Shown here in pieces: positions 13,101 through 23,330 of a stretch of 64,000 bases of DNA. Within the stretch, counting starts at the first letter, position 1; every line of letters begins with the position of its first letter. The notes under the pieces were generated by a model. It was not told the DNA's origin. It did not search any database and saw only the letters and a list, made by a program, of their open reading frames with translations. The position numbers and the translations under genes were made by a program. Source of the DNA: Tanypteryx hageni (taxonomy: Eukaryota > Arthropoda > Insecta > Odonata > Petaluridae); assembly GCA_028673005.1 (NCBI GenBank), contig CM054117.1, positions 36,332,756 through 36,396,755 of the forward strand, read 5' to 3'.

Positions 13101-15290
13101 TTGCGAAAGAATCTGTTGACACGAACTCAATCTCGAAAGATAAGCACGAAAAAACTGTGTTAGGCACAAGATTAATACCGGCGTGCACTGAAAATAAGGG
13201 AGAAATTTAGTCATGGAAAATAGAAATCGACAATTCTACACCGTTTATATTATATCCTACGAGTGATAATGACGTCGCTTGGATTTTTCTAAAACATCAA
13301 CGACATTTTGCACTGATTCGCAAGCAAATGAGCCATTAACTACTTGATTCATGAGATTTAGATCGAAATGTTTTTTTCCGGACAATAACGCCTTAAGATT
13401 AAGAAAGTTTTACATAGGCAAGAGCTAACATAAGCGTTAGTCACCAATTCTAATATAAGTTTTAATTTAACTACTTGCTTTATCGGAAATAGTTTCCCGA
13501 ACTCTTTCTGCCTAAAAACTCGGCATTAAACCTGAACAGCTATCTTCTCCAAGCAAAATGCCGTAATTTCGAAGAGCCAGAAAACATTTTCTCGATGGCA
13601 GATTAATCTTTATTTTTTTAGCAAAACATTCTAACGTCGAGTGTCCAAAATCTTGATCCGCAAGGCTCAAAACCGTCCAAAAAATCTTTTTTTGACGACA
13701 TAATACTTTCCGAGCAGTTGGTTCGTGGAGTTTTTACTCTCCAAAAAAGGGATCCTATAGGAGAGATCGTGAACGATAACCTGCCATGGACATCACTCAA
13801 TGCCCTCAATGCCATCTACCGGGATTAGCCTATAAGCTGGAATAAGTGGTCGTTCTGCACGAGTAACTGGAAATAATAGTGTAAAAAAGAAACTCCGATG
13901 TAACCAGACATTTTTCCGAAAAGAAAACCCATCACACTCTGCGATTAGAATGGTAAGCAAGGCCAACCAAGTATATAAGAAAGAAGACTACCCACACATC
14001 CCCTACCCGTCCGTACGCAGGCCCAACAACGAAGGAACGTCTCCCCTTCCCCCACCACAACCCTCCATCACCAACCCCTCATCTGATCAGAAAGGCATAT
14101 CCAAGATATAACGACTAGCTCTTCTAAGCCATTTCCTTCAATTCCTCTCCTTTCATCGTACGCCGCTAGACTAAAAGGGAGATGAGGATGTGGAAAAGAC
14201 GGGTGGAGCAAAGATTGGAAGGATGCGAGAGAAGCTAAAGAGAGGAAGAAAGGAAGCGGCCAATGACGGGGAAAGGCGAGGAAAAACTGGACGGAAAAGA
14301 GCGTAAAGAGTAGCGAAGCGAAAAAAGTTTTTTTTTAAGAGGAGATAAAATGAAGTGAAAAGTTTCCTTAAGGAAGAGTATGGAACGAAAAAAGACGAGA
14401 TTACCAATAAGGGTGGCGTGTTAAAAAAACAACGGAGAGATTAAAGGAGTGTCGAGGGTTTAGGAAAGTTAACACGACAAGGCGAATTAGACAAGAAAGT
14501 CACCGAAGGAAAAGGAAAGAAGGGAAAGGGATTCGAGTCGAAAAATCCCAACTTAACGTCATTAATTGTCAGTTATTTTCGGATGACTGATATTAATCGA
14601 ATGAAGAAAAAACTCAAAACATCGCAATTAATTGCGTAATTCTGTCGGGCAACCTGAGGTGAAGAGTTGAAGCAATTGGAAGGGATACATGGAAGAGATT
14701 TAAACAAAAATGGTTGAACATAAAAAAAACGGAAAATAGTACGCGAGAGAGATCCGCGGAGAAAGAGAAAAAAATCAAAAGGATAAAGCAACAGACAATG
14801 ACAGGGATGTAGAAAGAGAGATGGGAAGGCATCATGGTAAACGAGAAGAGCAAATAGGGAGACAATGAGCGAGACAACAACCCTGGAGACGGATGGCGCT
14901 GGTGGCTGGAGACGCGGGCGTGGGCGGCGCAGGAGTAAAGAGGAGGCCATAAGAATAGTTAAGTGCTCCGCTGGGAAAGGAACTAGGAAGCAGCAGTACT
15001 GTGTACTAGTAGGAGAAGAGGAAAGGAGAAAGAAAGAACAAAAATAGCTTAATCTAAGACACAGGGAGGAATGGAGGGGGATTTAAAAAAGACGGAAACT
15101 GTTTGTGCTATATGGCTCGTATAACAACCAAGTTAGTGTGTGTGCATGTGCGAAAGAGCGAGTTGAGGACGAGTGCGACGAGGTAGCGAGTGTTTTGTTT
15201 GGAGTGTTACGTGTGTGACAGCACATGAGAGGGAGAGAAAGGTTAAGAGGTAAAAGAGAGAGACGGAAGGATGGCAAGAGGGATGTTTTG
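10142..15290. other. Unassigned sequence, purine-rich toward its 3' end
   Basis: No gene family was recognised. A 94-codon open frame at 10563-10847 has fairly complex residue content but matches nothing I know. From 14160 to 15080 the plus strand becomes A/G-rich. No tRNA, transposon terminus or long tandem repeat was seen. The part 10860-13600 is ordinary AT-leaning DNA. Confidence 0.5.
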
Positions 15291-15309
15291 CTAGAGAGAG
15301 GGAGATAGA

Positions 15310-15560
15310 GATGAAAAAGAGGGAGGAGAAGGGAGAGGGAGTGAGGAGAAGGGAGAGGGAGGGAGGGAGGAGAAGGGAGAGGGAGGGAGGGAGGAGAAGG
15401 GAGAGGGAGGGAGGGAGGAGAAGGGAGAGGGAGGGAGGGAGGAGAAGGGAGAGGGAGGGAGGGAGGAGAAGGAAGAGGGAGGGAGGGAGGGAGGGAGAAG
15501 GAAGAGGGAGGGAGGAGAAGAAAGAGGGAGGGAGGAGAAGGGAGGAGGGAGATAGAAAGT
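15310..15560 (+). repeat. GGGA/GGAGAAGGGAGA purine array
   Basis: A homopurine tract is built of GGAGAAGGGAGAGGGAGG-like units repeated several times and drifting into GGGA runs near 15478-15500. Virtually all plus-strand bases are A or G. The opposite-strand frames (a 164-codon Ser/Leu/Pro string) are artefacts of the repeat. A tract of this kind can form triplex DNA. Confidence 0.88.
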
Positions 15561-17936
15561 GTGAGAGAGATCTTGAATTGTCACTGTGCTCGGACTCAAT
15601 AATAAATGAAGAACGAGGAGTTGTCACTGGAGGAGTTTAAAGAGGAATGAAAGACGGTTTTCTGTCATTGTAGAAGGGAAGGAAAAGTGTCTCCCCGAGA
15701 AAGGCGAGGAATCATTAAGGGATGAGGAAAGAGGTGCTGTAATGAATAAAGCGTTAAGTCCCGTCACTACTAGCGTCGACGTTATTTTCGAGCATTCGAG
15801 CGGTTTCAATTTGCATTTATGCATTTTTTCTCCTCTCGCCTCAACGATCGCTTCATTTTTTTCGTTTTTTTTAATCACGCGACTCAGCCTTGGAAACGTT
15901 CCAAGTGAAGCTAACCAGTGTTTATAAGCGAATCTCTATCCAAAAATTGACTTGAAGTCGTTTTTAAACATACATCCAGCAATTTCGGTGACGGAAATGA
16001 AGAGATACTGGAATGAGAGAGAAGTAAATGCACTTCTAATTACATCAGTTATACCATTCGTCCGAAATCTCTCTTATATGATTGTGAGAAACGAATCGAG
16101 CAGAGTTAATTACGTTCGGATTTCGTCAACTGCGACCGAAGTTATAAAAACGCGCGAGCAACGTATTCATAAAATTTACAAGCCTCCATAACAAAGTTAT
16201 AATCACGTACGATCCGCTTTTAGCGTCACTTTAACGCCGTGCCACAGGGGAGAACGTCTCAGAAATTAGTTTTACAGCTTGTCATTCCCGAGGGTCCCGA
16301 CAGAGTCGATCGATGCCGCTGCCACTCTCCAATTAACTCACACCGCGCTACAACGCTCATTTCCTACTCTCTGCCAGGGCGAGATCGACACTTCCCGCAT
16401 GGTCCTCCATAGAACCTATAACCAATCTTCCTGCAGCACGGTGATACAGACCACAGGAAGAGACAAAGAAGCAGTATTTGAAATCTAACGCGAGAAGAAA
16501 CGACGCAGCAGCTCCATAAAGACAAATATACAATCTGCGCATGAAAGATACCCGATTGTTTTCGCCTGAAACTGGAGCGGGTACAGGATTCAAACTACGT
16601 CCGTCACTCCTCGATCCGTCACACTGGCTGGGCTTAATGCACCTATCGAGGAGTATAAAAACACGCGTCCTTACTCCGAGTGAGTGAGTGCGGACATGCA
16701 GATCCCTCCGCGGACAAATCCTCCGCGGATAAATTCTCATAAGCAGGGCGTCGTTTGGGCGGGTGTGCCAGCCGTAATGGCGCCAACTGGAACACAGCTC
16801 CGAGATACGCCACGGTTTACGATTCATTTTATTAGTACTCTTGTGTAGAGAGAAGGAGCTGGTGAAAAAGAGAGCGACTCTCTAACCCTCTCCCCACCCC
16901 ATGCACACACTTCCCTCCCTTTGCCCCGACTCCCTCTCTCCGACCCCTATGCCAAACTAACACGTTGGCACCCTTAACCCCCTACCTCCCCCTCTCCCTA
17001 GGTCTACTACTCGGCCTTCTCTCCTCCATCTCTCGCACACACACACTGGAGGAACCCAATTTCCCCAAGTGGCCTCCTCGCTGAGAGACGAGGAGAGCAA
17101 AGAGGGACATTAAAAGCCAAGTCCTTCAGGAAAAACTGTGTACCTACTGCCCCCTTCCCCCTCTCTCACACAGACACAATAGCGAGGACATGGGAGAGAT
17201 AAGAGAATGGGAGGGGAAGACTTTTCTAGCTCCCTCCATCTCCACGCCACCTCCTCCAAACTCCTCTTTGGTAACATCTCATCAATTATGCTAAAAAGAC
17301 TCCCCTCCTCACACCTTAACATTCCCCATCCGACTTCATCCTACGCCAAAACCTTGCGACTCCATCGCTCCACACGCGGCAGTACACCCCTAGACGCGAA
17401 TTCACACACATCCTCGGCTTTAAAGGCGGCAATTTCCACCACTCCAACTAGCGAAGCCGGAGAGGACACCCGTTGAACAACATGTTCTGCCTCCGTCGGG
17501 TGAAAAGGTGAAGGGAGACCAATAGTTCTCCTTTTCTATCTCTCGCGACACATCCCACGGTGGATGGAAAAGCGAGGCGCGGATAGGAACGAAAGGCTAC
17601 CGTCTGAGTCGCAGACACGTTTCATTTTGGCTTCCTTTCTCGCTTGGTAAACTCAAGTCGACTGAGGAAAGGTAGACTTGGACGTTTATCGATAAACCTC
17701 ATGGATTAGAACGATCGTTCCGTTCCTTCGTGCTAAAAGTAATACACTTGACAAAAAAAAGTTCGCTCGACCCCGAGAAAAGTATACGTAAAATTTACTC
17801 GAGTACTGAACTGAATGGTATTGACAGTCGAGATCTCAGTTAGGTGGATTCCATGCCGGTCACTAACCGCTCTGGATAAAACAAGTCCCCAAGTCCCTAT
17901 TCTTTCTTAATTCCGCCTTTTTAATTATTAGGTTTC

Positions 17937-17938
<2 letters not shown>
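15561..17938. other. Unassigned sequence
   Basis: Mixed composition with short pyrimidine-rich patches (16880-17040). Open frames such as 15952-16191 and 16279-16488 are below 80 codons and match no family I recognise. No RNA gene or transposon terminus was seen. Confidence 0.5.

Positions 17939-17993
<55 letters not shown>
17939..17993. repeat. (TA)n microsatellite
   Basis: An uninterrupted run of TA dinucleotides. It is the leftmost of three TA tracts that delimit repeat units between 17.9 and 18.9 kb. Confidence 0.98.
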
Positions 17994-17996
<3 letters not shown>

Positions 17997-18568
17997 AGAC
18001 GCCCCCTCCCAGTTGCATTACATGCTAATACCCACAATGTCCCCTTCAATAGTTGCTACAATGTTAGGATTATTCGCGCTTTACCCTATGACACTCCTGC
18101 CCCCCTTCTCCGACACTGGGAACTAGCACATATCCATCTTCTCGACTCTTTCTCTCCGCCTGGCCTCAACTTCCGCTAACCCTATTAGCCCCCTTACAAT
18201 GTCTCCTTGTTACTTTGTAGTTATTCGCACTTTCCCTTACCACACTTCCTCTTTATTGGCTATCCACCCCTCCTACTCCCCACCTCCTCCAATCATCAAC
18301 CTTCCCACATCACCCTGTCATTCCCCGCCCAGTGTGTCACTTTACGTTACTCTTTCGCTGAAGAAGGGCATAGGCCCGATAAGCTTGCGTGTGTTTTTGT
18401 GTTCGTGTGTTTTTGTGTTCGTGTGTTTTTGTGTTCGTGTGTTTTACGTGTCTCTTCGACGCCCCCAGCAGCCTACCAGCTTGGTCCTCAACTTGGTAAG
18501 TGTCCGCTGGGCTTCCCTCAACACCTTGTTGCCACCCTCATCACTACCTTTTCTTTCCCTTTAGTTAA
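17994..18568 (+). repeat. Interspersed repeat, left copy (GCTGAAGAAGG family)
   Basis: This segment lies exactly between two (TA)n tracts. Its 3' part, from GCTGAAGAAGG at 18357 to the TA tract at 18569, reappears in inverted orientation at 18663-18867. Shared landmarks in order are GCTGAAGAAGG, an AAGCTT-containing stretch, a GT-rich run, TTACGTGT followed by CTTCGAC, and CAACACCTTGTTG (18519-18531). The piece upstream of 18356 is C/T-rich and may belong to the same element. A TGAAGAAGG motif followed by AAGCTT is known to me from 3' regions of several arthropod retroelements, but I cannot assign the class. No reverse transcriptase is encoded here. Confidence 0.7.
18389..18445 (+). repeat. 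16-bp GT-rich tandem repeat
   Basis: Three full copies and one partial copy of GTGTGTTTTTGTGTTC lie inside the left copy of the repeat. The right copy has only a short degenerate GT-rich stretch at the same place, so the expansion is specific to the left copy. Confidence 0.9.
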
Positions 18569-18572
18569 TATA

Positions 18573-18662
<90 letters not shown>
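18569..18662. repeat. (TA)n microsatellite at the junction of two inverted copies
   Basis: About 94 bp of TA dinucleotides with a single C interruption near 18591. Both flanking repeat copies have their 3' ends against this tract, so it is the shared tail junction of a tail-to-tail pair. Confidence 0.97.
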
Positions 18663-18663
<1 letters not shown>

Positions 18664-18866
18664 CAGCTTACGGAAAAGGAAAGGCAAAATAGATATATGG
18701 ATGTCAACAAGGTGTTGGGATGAGGAAATCCAGCGAACACTCACCAATCAGACGACTTCAGGTTGGCGAGGCCCCGGGGATGTCGAAGCGACACACGTAA
18801 AAGAACACTAAAACACAGAAACATCACAAACGTAGAAGCTTTCGGAACTACTCCTTCTTCAGCTAC

Positions 18867-18867
<1 letters not shown>
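18663..18867 (-). repeat. Interspersed repeat, right copy (inverted)
   Basis: Read on the minus strand, this segment begins at GCTGAAGAAGG (minus-strand start near 18863). It passes TTACGTGT and GCTTCGAC (plus-strand 18781-18800), then CAACACCTTGTTG (plus-strand 18705-18717), and ends at the TA tract. It therefore parallels 18357-18568 with many substitutions and small indels. It is shorter at its 5' end, where it meets another (TA)n tract directly. The divergence suggests separate insertions, not one recent inverted duplication. Confidence 0.75.

Positions 18868-18926
<59 letters not shown>
18868..18926. repeat. (TA)n microsatellite
   Basis: A TA run that flanks the 5' side of the right repeat copy. 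It ends a few bases before the TA that precedes the mariner-like terminus at 18930. Confidence 0.97.
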
Positions 18927-18929
<3 letters not shown>

Positions 18930-19066
18930 CAGGGTGTCCCAGGAGGAAACGTCAATATTCTGGGAGGTGATAGTATCGGTCATTCTAAGAAAAAACGTAC
19001 GTATGGACAAGTGTCCTATTCCAAACAGTTTCCGAGATAGAGCTATTTGAATGTACAGTTGCAAAA

Positions 19067-19092
19067 TTATTGATAATTAAGAGATATTACGT
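19067..19092 (+). repeat. Left arm of 26-bp inverted repeat around the transposase remnant
   Basis: This arm, containing AAGAGATATTACGT, is the inverse of ACGTAATATCTCTTTCTT at 19519-19544, with 24 of 26 positions complementary. It lies exactly where the transposase frame begins after the deletion. The arms enclose the coding remnant but are not the element's outer terminus at 18930. Confidence 0.85.
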
Positions 19093-19474
19093 ACAACAAC
19101 TAGAGGATGTTCCTTTGGCTACACGGATTGCCATGTACTTTCAGCATGACGGAGCCCCTCCTCATTATACCCGAATTGTGATGCAACATCTAAATGACAC
19201 TTTCCCTAATCGTTGGACTGGTCGTGGCAGTACCATTCACTGGCCACCAAGATCTCCAGACCTAACCCCGTTAGATTTTTGTTTATGGGGTTGGATGAAG
19301 AGTGAAGTGTACACAAGAAAAGTGGATACACGAGACGAACTGCTCGATCGCATAATGAAAGCTATTGCCCGCGTAAGAGAACGTCAAGATGAACTCAGAC
19401 GAGCAACACGCCATGTTCTCACACGAGTTGAAAAGCGCATTAATGTCGACGGTGAAATTTTCGAAAATTTATAA
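19070..19474 (+). pseudogene. Mariner-like transposase, C-terminal remnant
   Basis: Transposases of this superfamily cut and paste DNA with a catalytic D-D-D/E triad. The surviving frame holds about 130 codons against some 350 or more in complete relatives. Visible motifs are LEDVPLATR, the second catalytic Asp in YFQHDGAPPHY, the block HWPPRSPDLTPLDFCLWG with the third Asp in PLDF, and a normal end at DGEIFENL then stop. I count 41 residues between the second and third catalytic Asp, the DD41D spacing. The first catalytic Asp and the DNA-binding domain are absent. The first codons after the nominal TTG start fall inside a 26-bp inverted repeat, so they are probably not original protein. The frame has no internal stop, but the gene is truncated and cannot be functional. 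Confidence 0.88.
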
Positions 19475-19518
19475 ACTGTAACAAATTTTTCACTCGAACA
19501 ATAAATATTATCAACACT

Positions 19519-19544
19519 ACGTAATATCTCTTTCTTATCAATAA
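19519..19544 (-). repeat. Right arm of 26-bp inverted repeat
   Basis: Starts with ACGTAATATCTC about 45 bp after the transposase stop codon and pairs with 19067-19092. It is either part of the normal 3' non-coding region that was copied inverted into the deletion junction, or a pair of subterminal repeats. Confidence 0.8.
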
Positions 19545-21053
19545 TAATCAATAATGATGATCCGCTTTTTTAAATTAGTTATACATATAATTTTTCAATT
19601 AATTTTTACTTAATCGGTAATCATTTTTTAAAAATTATACATTGTAAGTTTATAGTTATTTTATGTTGGTGTAGCCTGGCTACCATAATATTAGTTAATT
19701 TTACATAGATTACGCTAAATTAATAGTTTTCTGTTTAAATGTTATTTGACAAACATACCCGATTAACGGGGTCATAGTTTACATTACCGAATAATGCAAC
19801 ATATGCAAATAGAAATTCGACGCAATTCAAATTGGAGTACATATTGTCAAAACTATGATTGCAACATAAAAGTTGAAAAGGTTCGCTTGGCCGTAGTATT
19901 GCTCCAGAAAATATTTTTTAAATAACTCTCAACACAATTTGCGTACTGCTCCGAAGAAAATTATTTACCTTGAAATCTCTTCCTAACTCGAATATTCATG
20001 CGCCGCATCGAGCGTTGATTTTTTCGAAGCACGCGCAAGCGCCAACAAACCAATAAACTCGTCCTATGCAGCAATTTCGCAAAACAAAGGTCGATATGTC
20101 CTAAACGATTTACACGCAACATTAAAGTTAAATTTTTAATAGCTGCTGCGCTATTTTGAAAAATACAATCCATTTCATTTATCGTATCCATTTATGAAGA
20201 GCCTCATTCGCCATATCTGATAACCAAGTATATAAAAATTACTGAAACGAATTTTGAAGAAAGTTAATAAAAACCTCTCCATAAACAACTCAACGTTTCA
20301 AATGTATCAAAACTTTCACCTTAAAAAATGCCATTTTTGCCCATCTCGCGATAATATAAACAAACAATAATAACAGCGGCCGATAAAAAAACAAAACGAT
20401 AAATTACTGTATATGCACACGGCGTAACGTTTTTACGAGCCTTATAACAGCGAAAATACGAAGAAAAAAGTCTACTCTCGAGAAATACAATATTTTTACG
20501 CCCCATTTTAACTCCAAAACGCATTCTTTCCATCCAACCACCCTCCTCCTCCTTTTCCCAAAAGGAAATGCAGTACTTCAGAGGGGATAGAAATCCTTCT
20601 GAAGATGCCATTACACGCGTTTAACGGCCGACAGGAAGATTCCATAAATATTTTTAAAAAAGCGTTGTACCGTTACAGAGAAAGAAATCTCAAGAGCCGT
20701 CCATAATTATGTCCCCGACGCAGAAGGCGATATTCGAGCCGAGCGCGAGCGATTCGTCGATGGCAATAATCCGCCTTCACGTGCTTTTGCTCCAATCAAA
20801 TCAGACATCGCGGGCGAACACATTATTTTTTTCCTCTCTCCCTATCACCTCCTCGAGAATTATTTCTTTTTTACCTTTTCCTTATAATTCCTCGGTTCTT
20901 TCTTTCTCTCCTGGAACGTGGAAACCTAGGAATGAAAACTGCAACATTTGAAAGTTTCGTTCCGGAATAGTACAGTAAAAACTTGGAGAGAAAGAAATTA
21001 AAGCGTTGAGATGTTTAGAGAAAAAGAAATTGCGAGTTCAACTTTCAAATTAG
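19545..21053. other. Unassigned AT-rich sequence
   Basis: AT-rich DNA follows the mariner relic (19545-20330) and then grades into average composition. No gene, RNA or further transposon end was seen. The expected right mariner terminus was looked for and not found. Confidence 0.5.
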
Positions 21054-21268
21054 ATTGATGGAATAAACCGATCCGAAGATCCTATGCAGACAGGCATAAG
21101 CTGTAAAGTTGGGAATAATTTTGAAACTAGAAAAAAGTCTGCTATGACCGGGAATCGAACCCGGATCTTCCCGGTCATAGGAGACTTTTTTCTAGTTTCA
21201 AAATTATTCCCAACTTTACAGCTTATGCCTGTCTGCATAGGATCTTCGGATCGGTTTATTCCATCAAT
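21054..21268. repeat. Near-perfect palindrome, 101-bp arms, 13-nt spacer
   Basis: Positions 21054-21154 and 21168-21268 are reverse complements at 100 of 101 positions. The one mismatch is 21141 against 21181. The spacer is 21155-21167. The arms include CTATGCAGACAGGCATAAGC and AGTTGGGAATAATTTTGAAA. Both strands give almost the same peptide frame because of the symmetry. The unit can fold into a long hairpin as RNA or single-stranded DNA. Near identity of the arms indicates recent origin or continuing gene conversion. Confidence 0.97.
21142..21166 (-). ncRNA. tRNA T-arm/3' acceptor fragment (SINE-like)
   Basis: On the minus strand the palindrome centre reads CCGGGTTCGATTCCCGG, followed by TCATAGC. 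The first 17 nt are a complete tRNA T-arm (5-bp stem, TTCGATT loop), identical to that found in many metazoan tRNA-Gly and tRNA-Glu genes, and they contain a polymerase III B box (GGTTCGATTCC). A T6 run (minus strand, after CATAGCAGAC) could act as a polymerase III terminator. No D-arm or anticodon arm lies directly upstream, where the inverted arm takes their place. I read this as the 3' part of a tRNA-derived SINE, not a functional tRNA. Confidence 0.65.
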
Positions 21269-21416
21269 TTTTGGCTTGGCAATCTCACCATTTGAGAGGG
21301 AGGAGTATTCTTCGATGTATCTCCTCGAGTACATCCGTTGTGGCAGTTGATACTAGCTTGGCTAGTTTCATCCCAACCAAGAAAACATCCGCGTTCAGAA
21401 ACGAGAAAATTGATCT

Positions 21417-21490
21417 GCTACGATAGTTCAGTGGTCATATGTCATATGTTTCAGAAGGGATATTTGTTGAAATTACACATGGTTATTAAA
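21417..21490 (+). other. Possible tRNA-like 5' half (A box)
   Basis: GCTACGATAGTTCAGTGGTC begins at 21417 and contains TAGTTCAGTGG, which fits the polymerase III A-box consensus (TRGYNNARNNGG) at the position expected for a tRNA D-arm. A weak B-box-like GTTGAAATT lies 42 bp downstream (21466). The first seven bases GCTACGA can pair at six of seven positions with TCATAGC, the 3' acceptor strand in the nearby palindrome. This may be the other half of one tRNA-derived SINE, now separated and inverted. It is an inference from short matches. Confidence 0.35.
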
Positions 21491-23294
21491 AACGAAAGGT
21501 ACCGCTGAAAGACAATTGCGGATTTTGTTATTGCGACCCACTAGTTAATATCTACACCCACGAAAAAATCTATGGGACAAAACTACTTGTTAGTTCCCTT
21601 CCCAACTAGCAACTTAATATTTATGATTTACCAGCACAATCTAGGATAAAATGGATAAAAGAGAATAGAACAAAGGTCTTCCTCTACACAGCTATCCGAA
21701 GGTAAACACGGCAGATATACATTCATAAAAACTTATACACTCCATAAATTCTAAAAACATTTTAAACTGAAACGAAACATTCCTCGTCATTTTTAACGGC
21801 CGGTGATCACGAAGAGGAGATGCAAATATAAAACGAAAGAAATATACGACCTTAACGACGATTGGCTTCGTAAAGAAAGCAAACAACTCGAATCGCGTCC
21901 TCTCAAACAAGTGATAAGACGAAAATGGACGACATGCGACGTCCACGAATAAGGCGAGCGAACGCATGCGACCATTTCTTTCCAAATCTTTTGCATCAAA
22001 AGCGCCACCCTAGTTGATATTTATTATAAACTAATTTATTACCAGAAGAACGGACCTGAGGTTTTTAGATAATTCTGCTGGACATATCGTCGGACTGAGG
22101 TCTACGGATTCCAAATTGGAAAACGAAAATCATCAAATGTGTTCACATTTAAAATTTATCCACTGAGTAAGGACCATATTTGAAGGTAATGTAGGGAAAA
22201 AAAGTTTACCTAATAAAAACGACAGGAGAAGACGGTTTAAAAAATACACAATAGAATAAGAAACGCTTTTTTCTCAAAAAATAAGAGATCCTCAAAGAAA
22301 ACATTATAATAAAATAAATGACGAAAAGTAAAGGAAATAGCAATCACGCCGCGGACTAGGGATGCATATTTTTTCCTTCACACGAGTAAAATTTCTCTAT
22401 CGAGGACGGATGGAACTAACGAACATCACGCGCACGGCGAAAACAAAGAAGAACCGCCAAAATGGCGAGACGCGACGCTTAAGACAGAAGACGACAAAAA
22501 AATCAGAGACAGAATACGTAGAGTAAAAAAAAGACTTCGGAAAATAAATCGGTCGCATAATGCGGGACACGAAAGTGAAGAGGCAGAAGACAGAGCGAGG
22601 CGGACAGACAAGCGGGGCGGAAGCTAAGTTGTGGAAGTAGCCGAAAACAATTCGGAAAGAGGAAATAAATATAAAAGCGAGGCAATAAGAGATAGAAAAT
22701 AAAGGACCAGAGCGACGCTGAAGGGAATTCGGTCGTCACTGGTGACATTCGAGGGCAACGATGGGTTGCTATGGGCGGTGGAGAGAAGAGATAATGCATC
22801 GGAGGGCGAGGCAAGGAGGAACGGAAAGAATGGAGAAACAGGTCGAGAGGAGAGAAAAAAGCAAGGCGAAGATGGAATAACGTCGAAGAAGAAGGGGAGG
22901 TAGCAGACGAAGAGTAGGTTAGGAACAGAGAAAGGAAAGAGAGGGATGGAAGAGGCACGACAGCAATTTTCTTGTTCAATTAACTCCGCTTAGAGAGACG
23001 TAGTCAACGACGTCTCCCGTTCTACTACACCCATTTCCACGTTCCTTTTTACTTCCTCCCTCTCTCCCCCTCTCATGGAGGCTAAAGACACCTCCTGACC
23101 CACTGCCCACACAATCTACCCCGTCTCCCTCTTTTGGGTCAATCTCCTTGCCCGATCCCTTTTTCCCATCCCCTGACCAATTTTCCTCATCACTTTTATG
23201 GACTTGCCGCCCGGCCATAATTTACGAATACTCCGGTCTACGGAGCGAAAGAAAATCGACTCGGAAAGGACAAAAGTGGCCGTCTCTCCCACCC

Positions 23295-23330
23295 ACACGC
23301 GCGCGCGCGCGCGGACACACACACACACAT
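23295..23330. repeat. (CG)n-(CA)n compound microsatellite
   Basis: A run of CG dinucleotides (about 23298-23313) is followed directly by a CA run (about 23315-23329). Alternating purine-pyrimidine DNA of this kind has Z-DNA potential. Confidence 0.95.

Larger units (their letters stand above)
18930..19544 (+). mobile_element. Deleted Tc1/mariner-type element (DD41D-like)
   Basis: The left end starts with CAGGGTGTCCCAGGAGGAAA immediately after a TA dinucleotide, as expected for a Tc1/mariner insertion into TA. About 137 bp of 5' non-coding sequence follow. It resembles the start of a family I know from many arthropod genomes (a GGGTGTCCC end followed by GGAAACGTCAATATTC). The element then jumps to the C-terminal third of a transposase frame, so roughly the first two thirds of the coding region are missing. 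No matching right terminus (a GGGACACCCTG sequence) is visible downstream, so the 3' end is lost or unrecognisable. Confidence 0.72.

Noticed and set aside
21050..21350. Pair of similar frames on both strands (MQTGISCKVGNNFETRKKS)
   Set aside because: They mirror each other because the DNA is palindromic, and they are not proteins.
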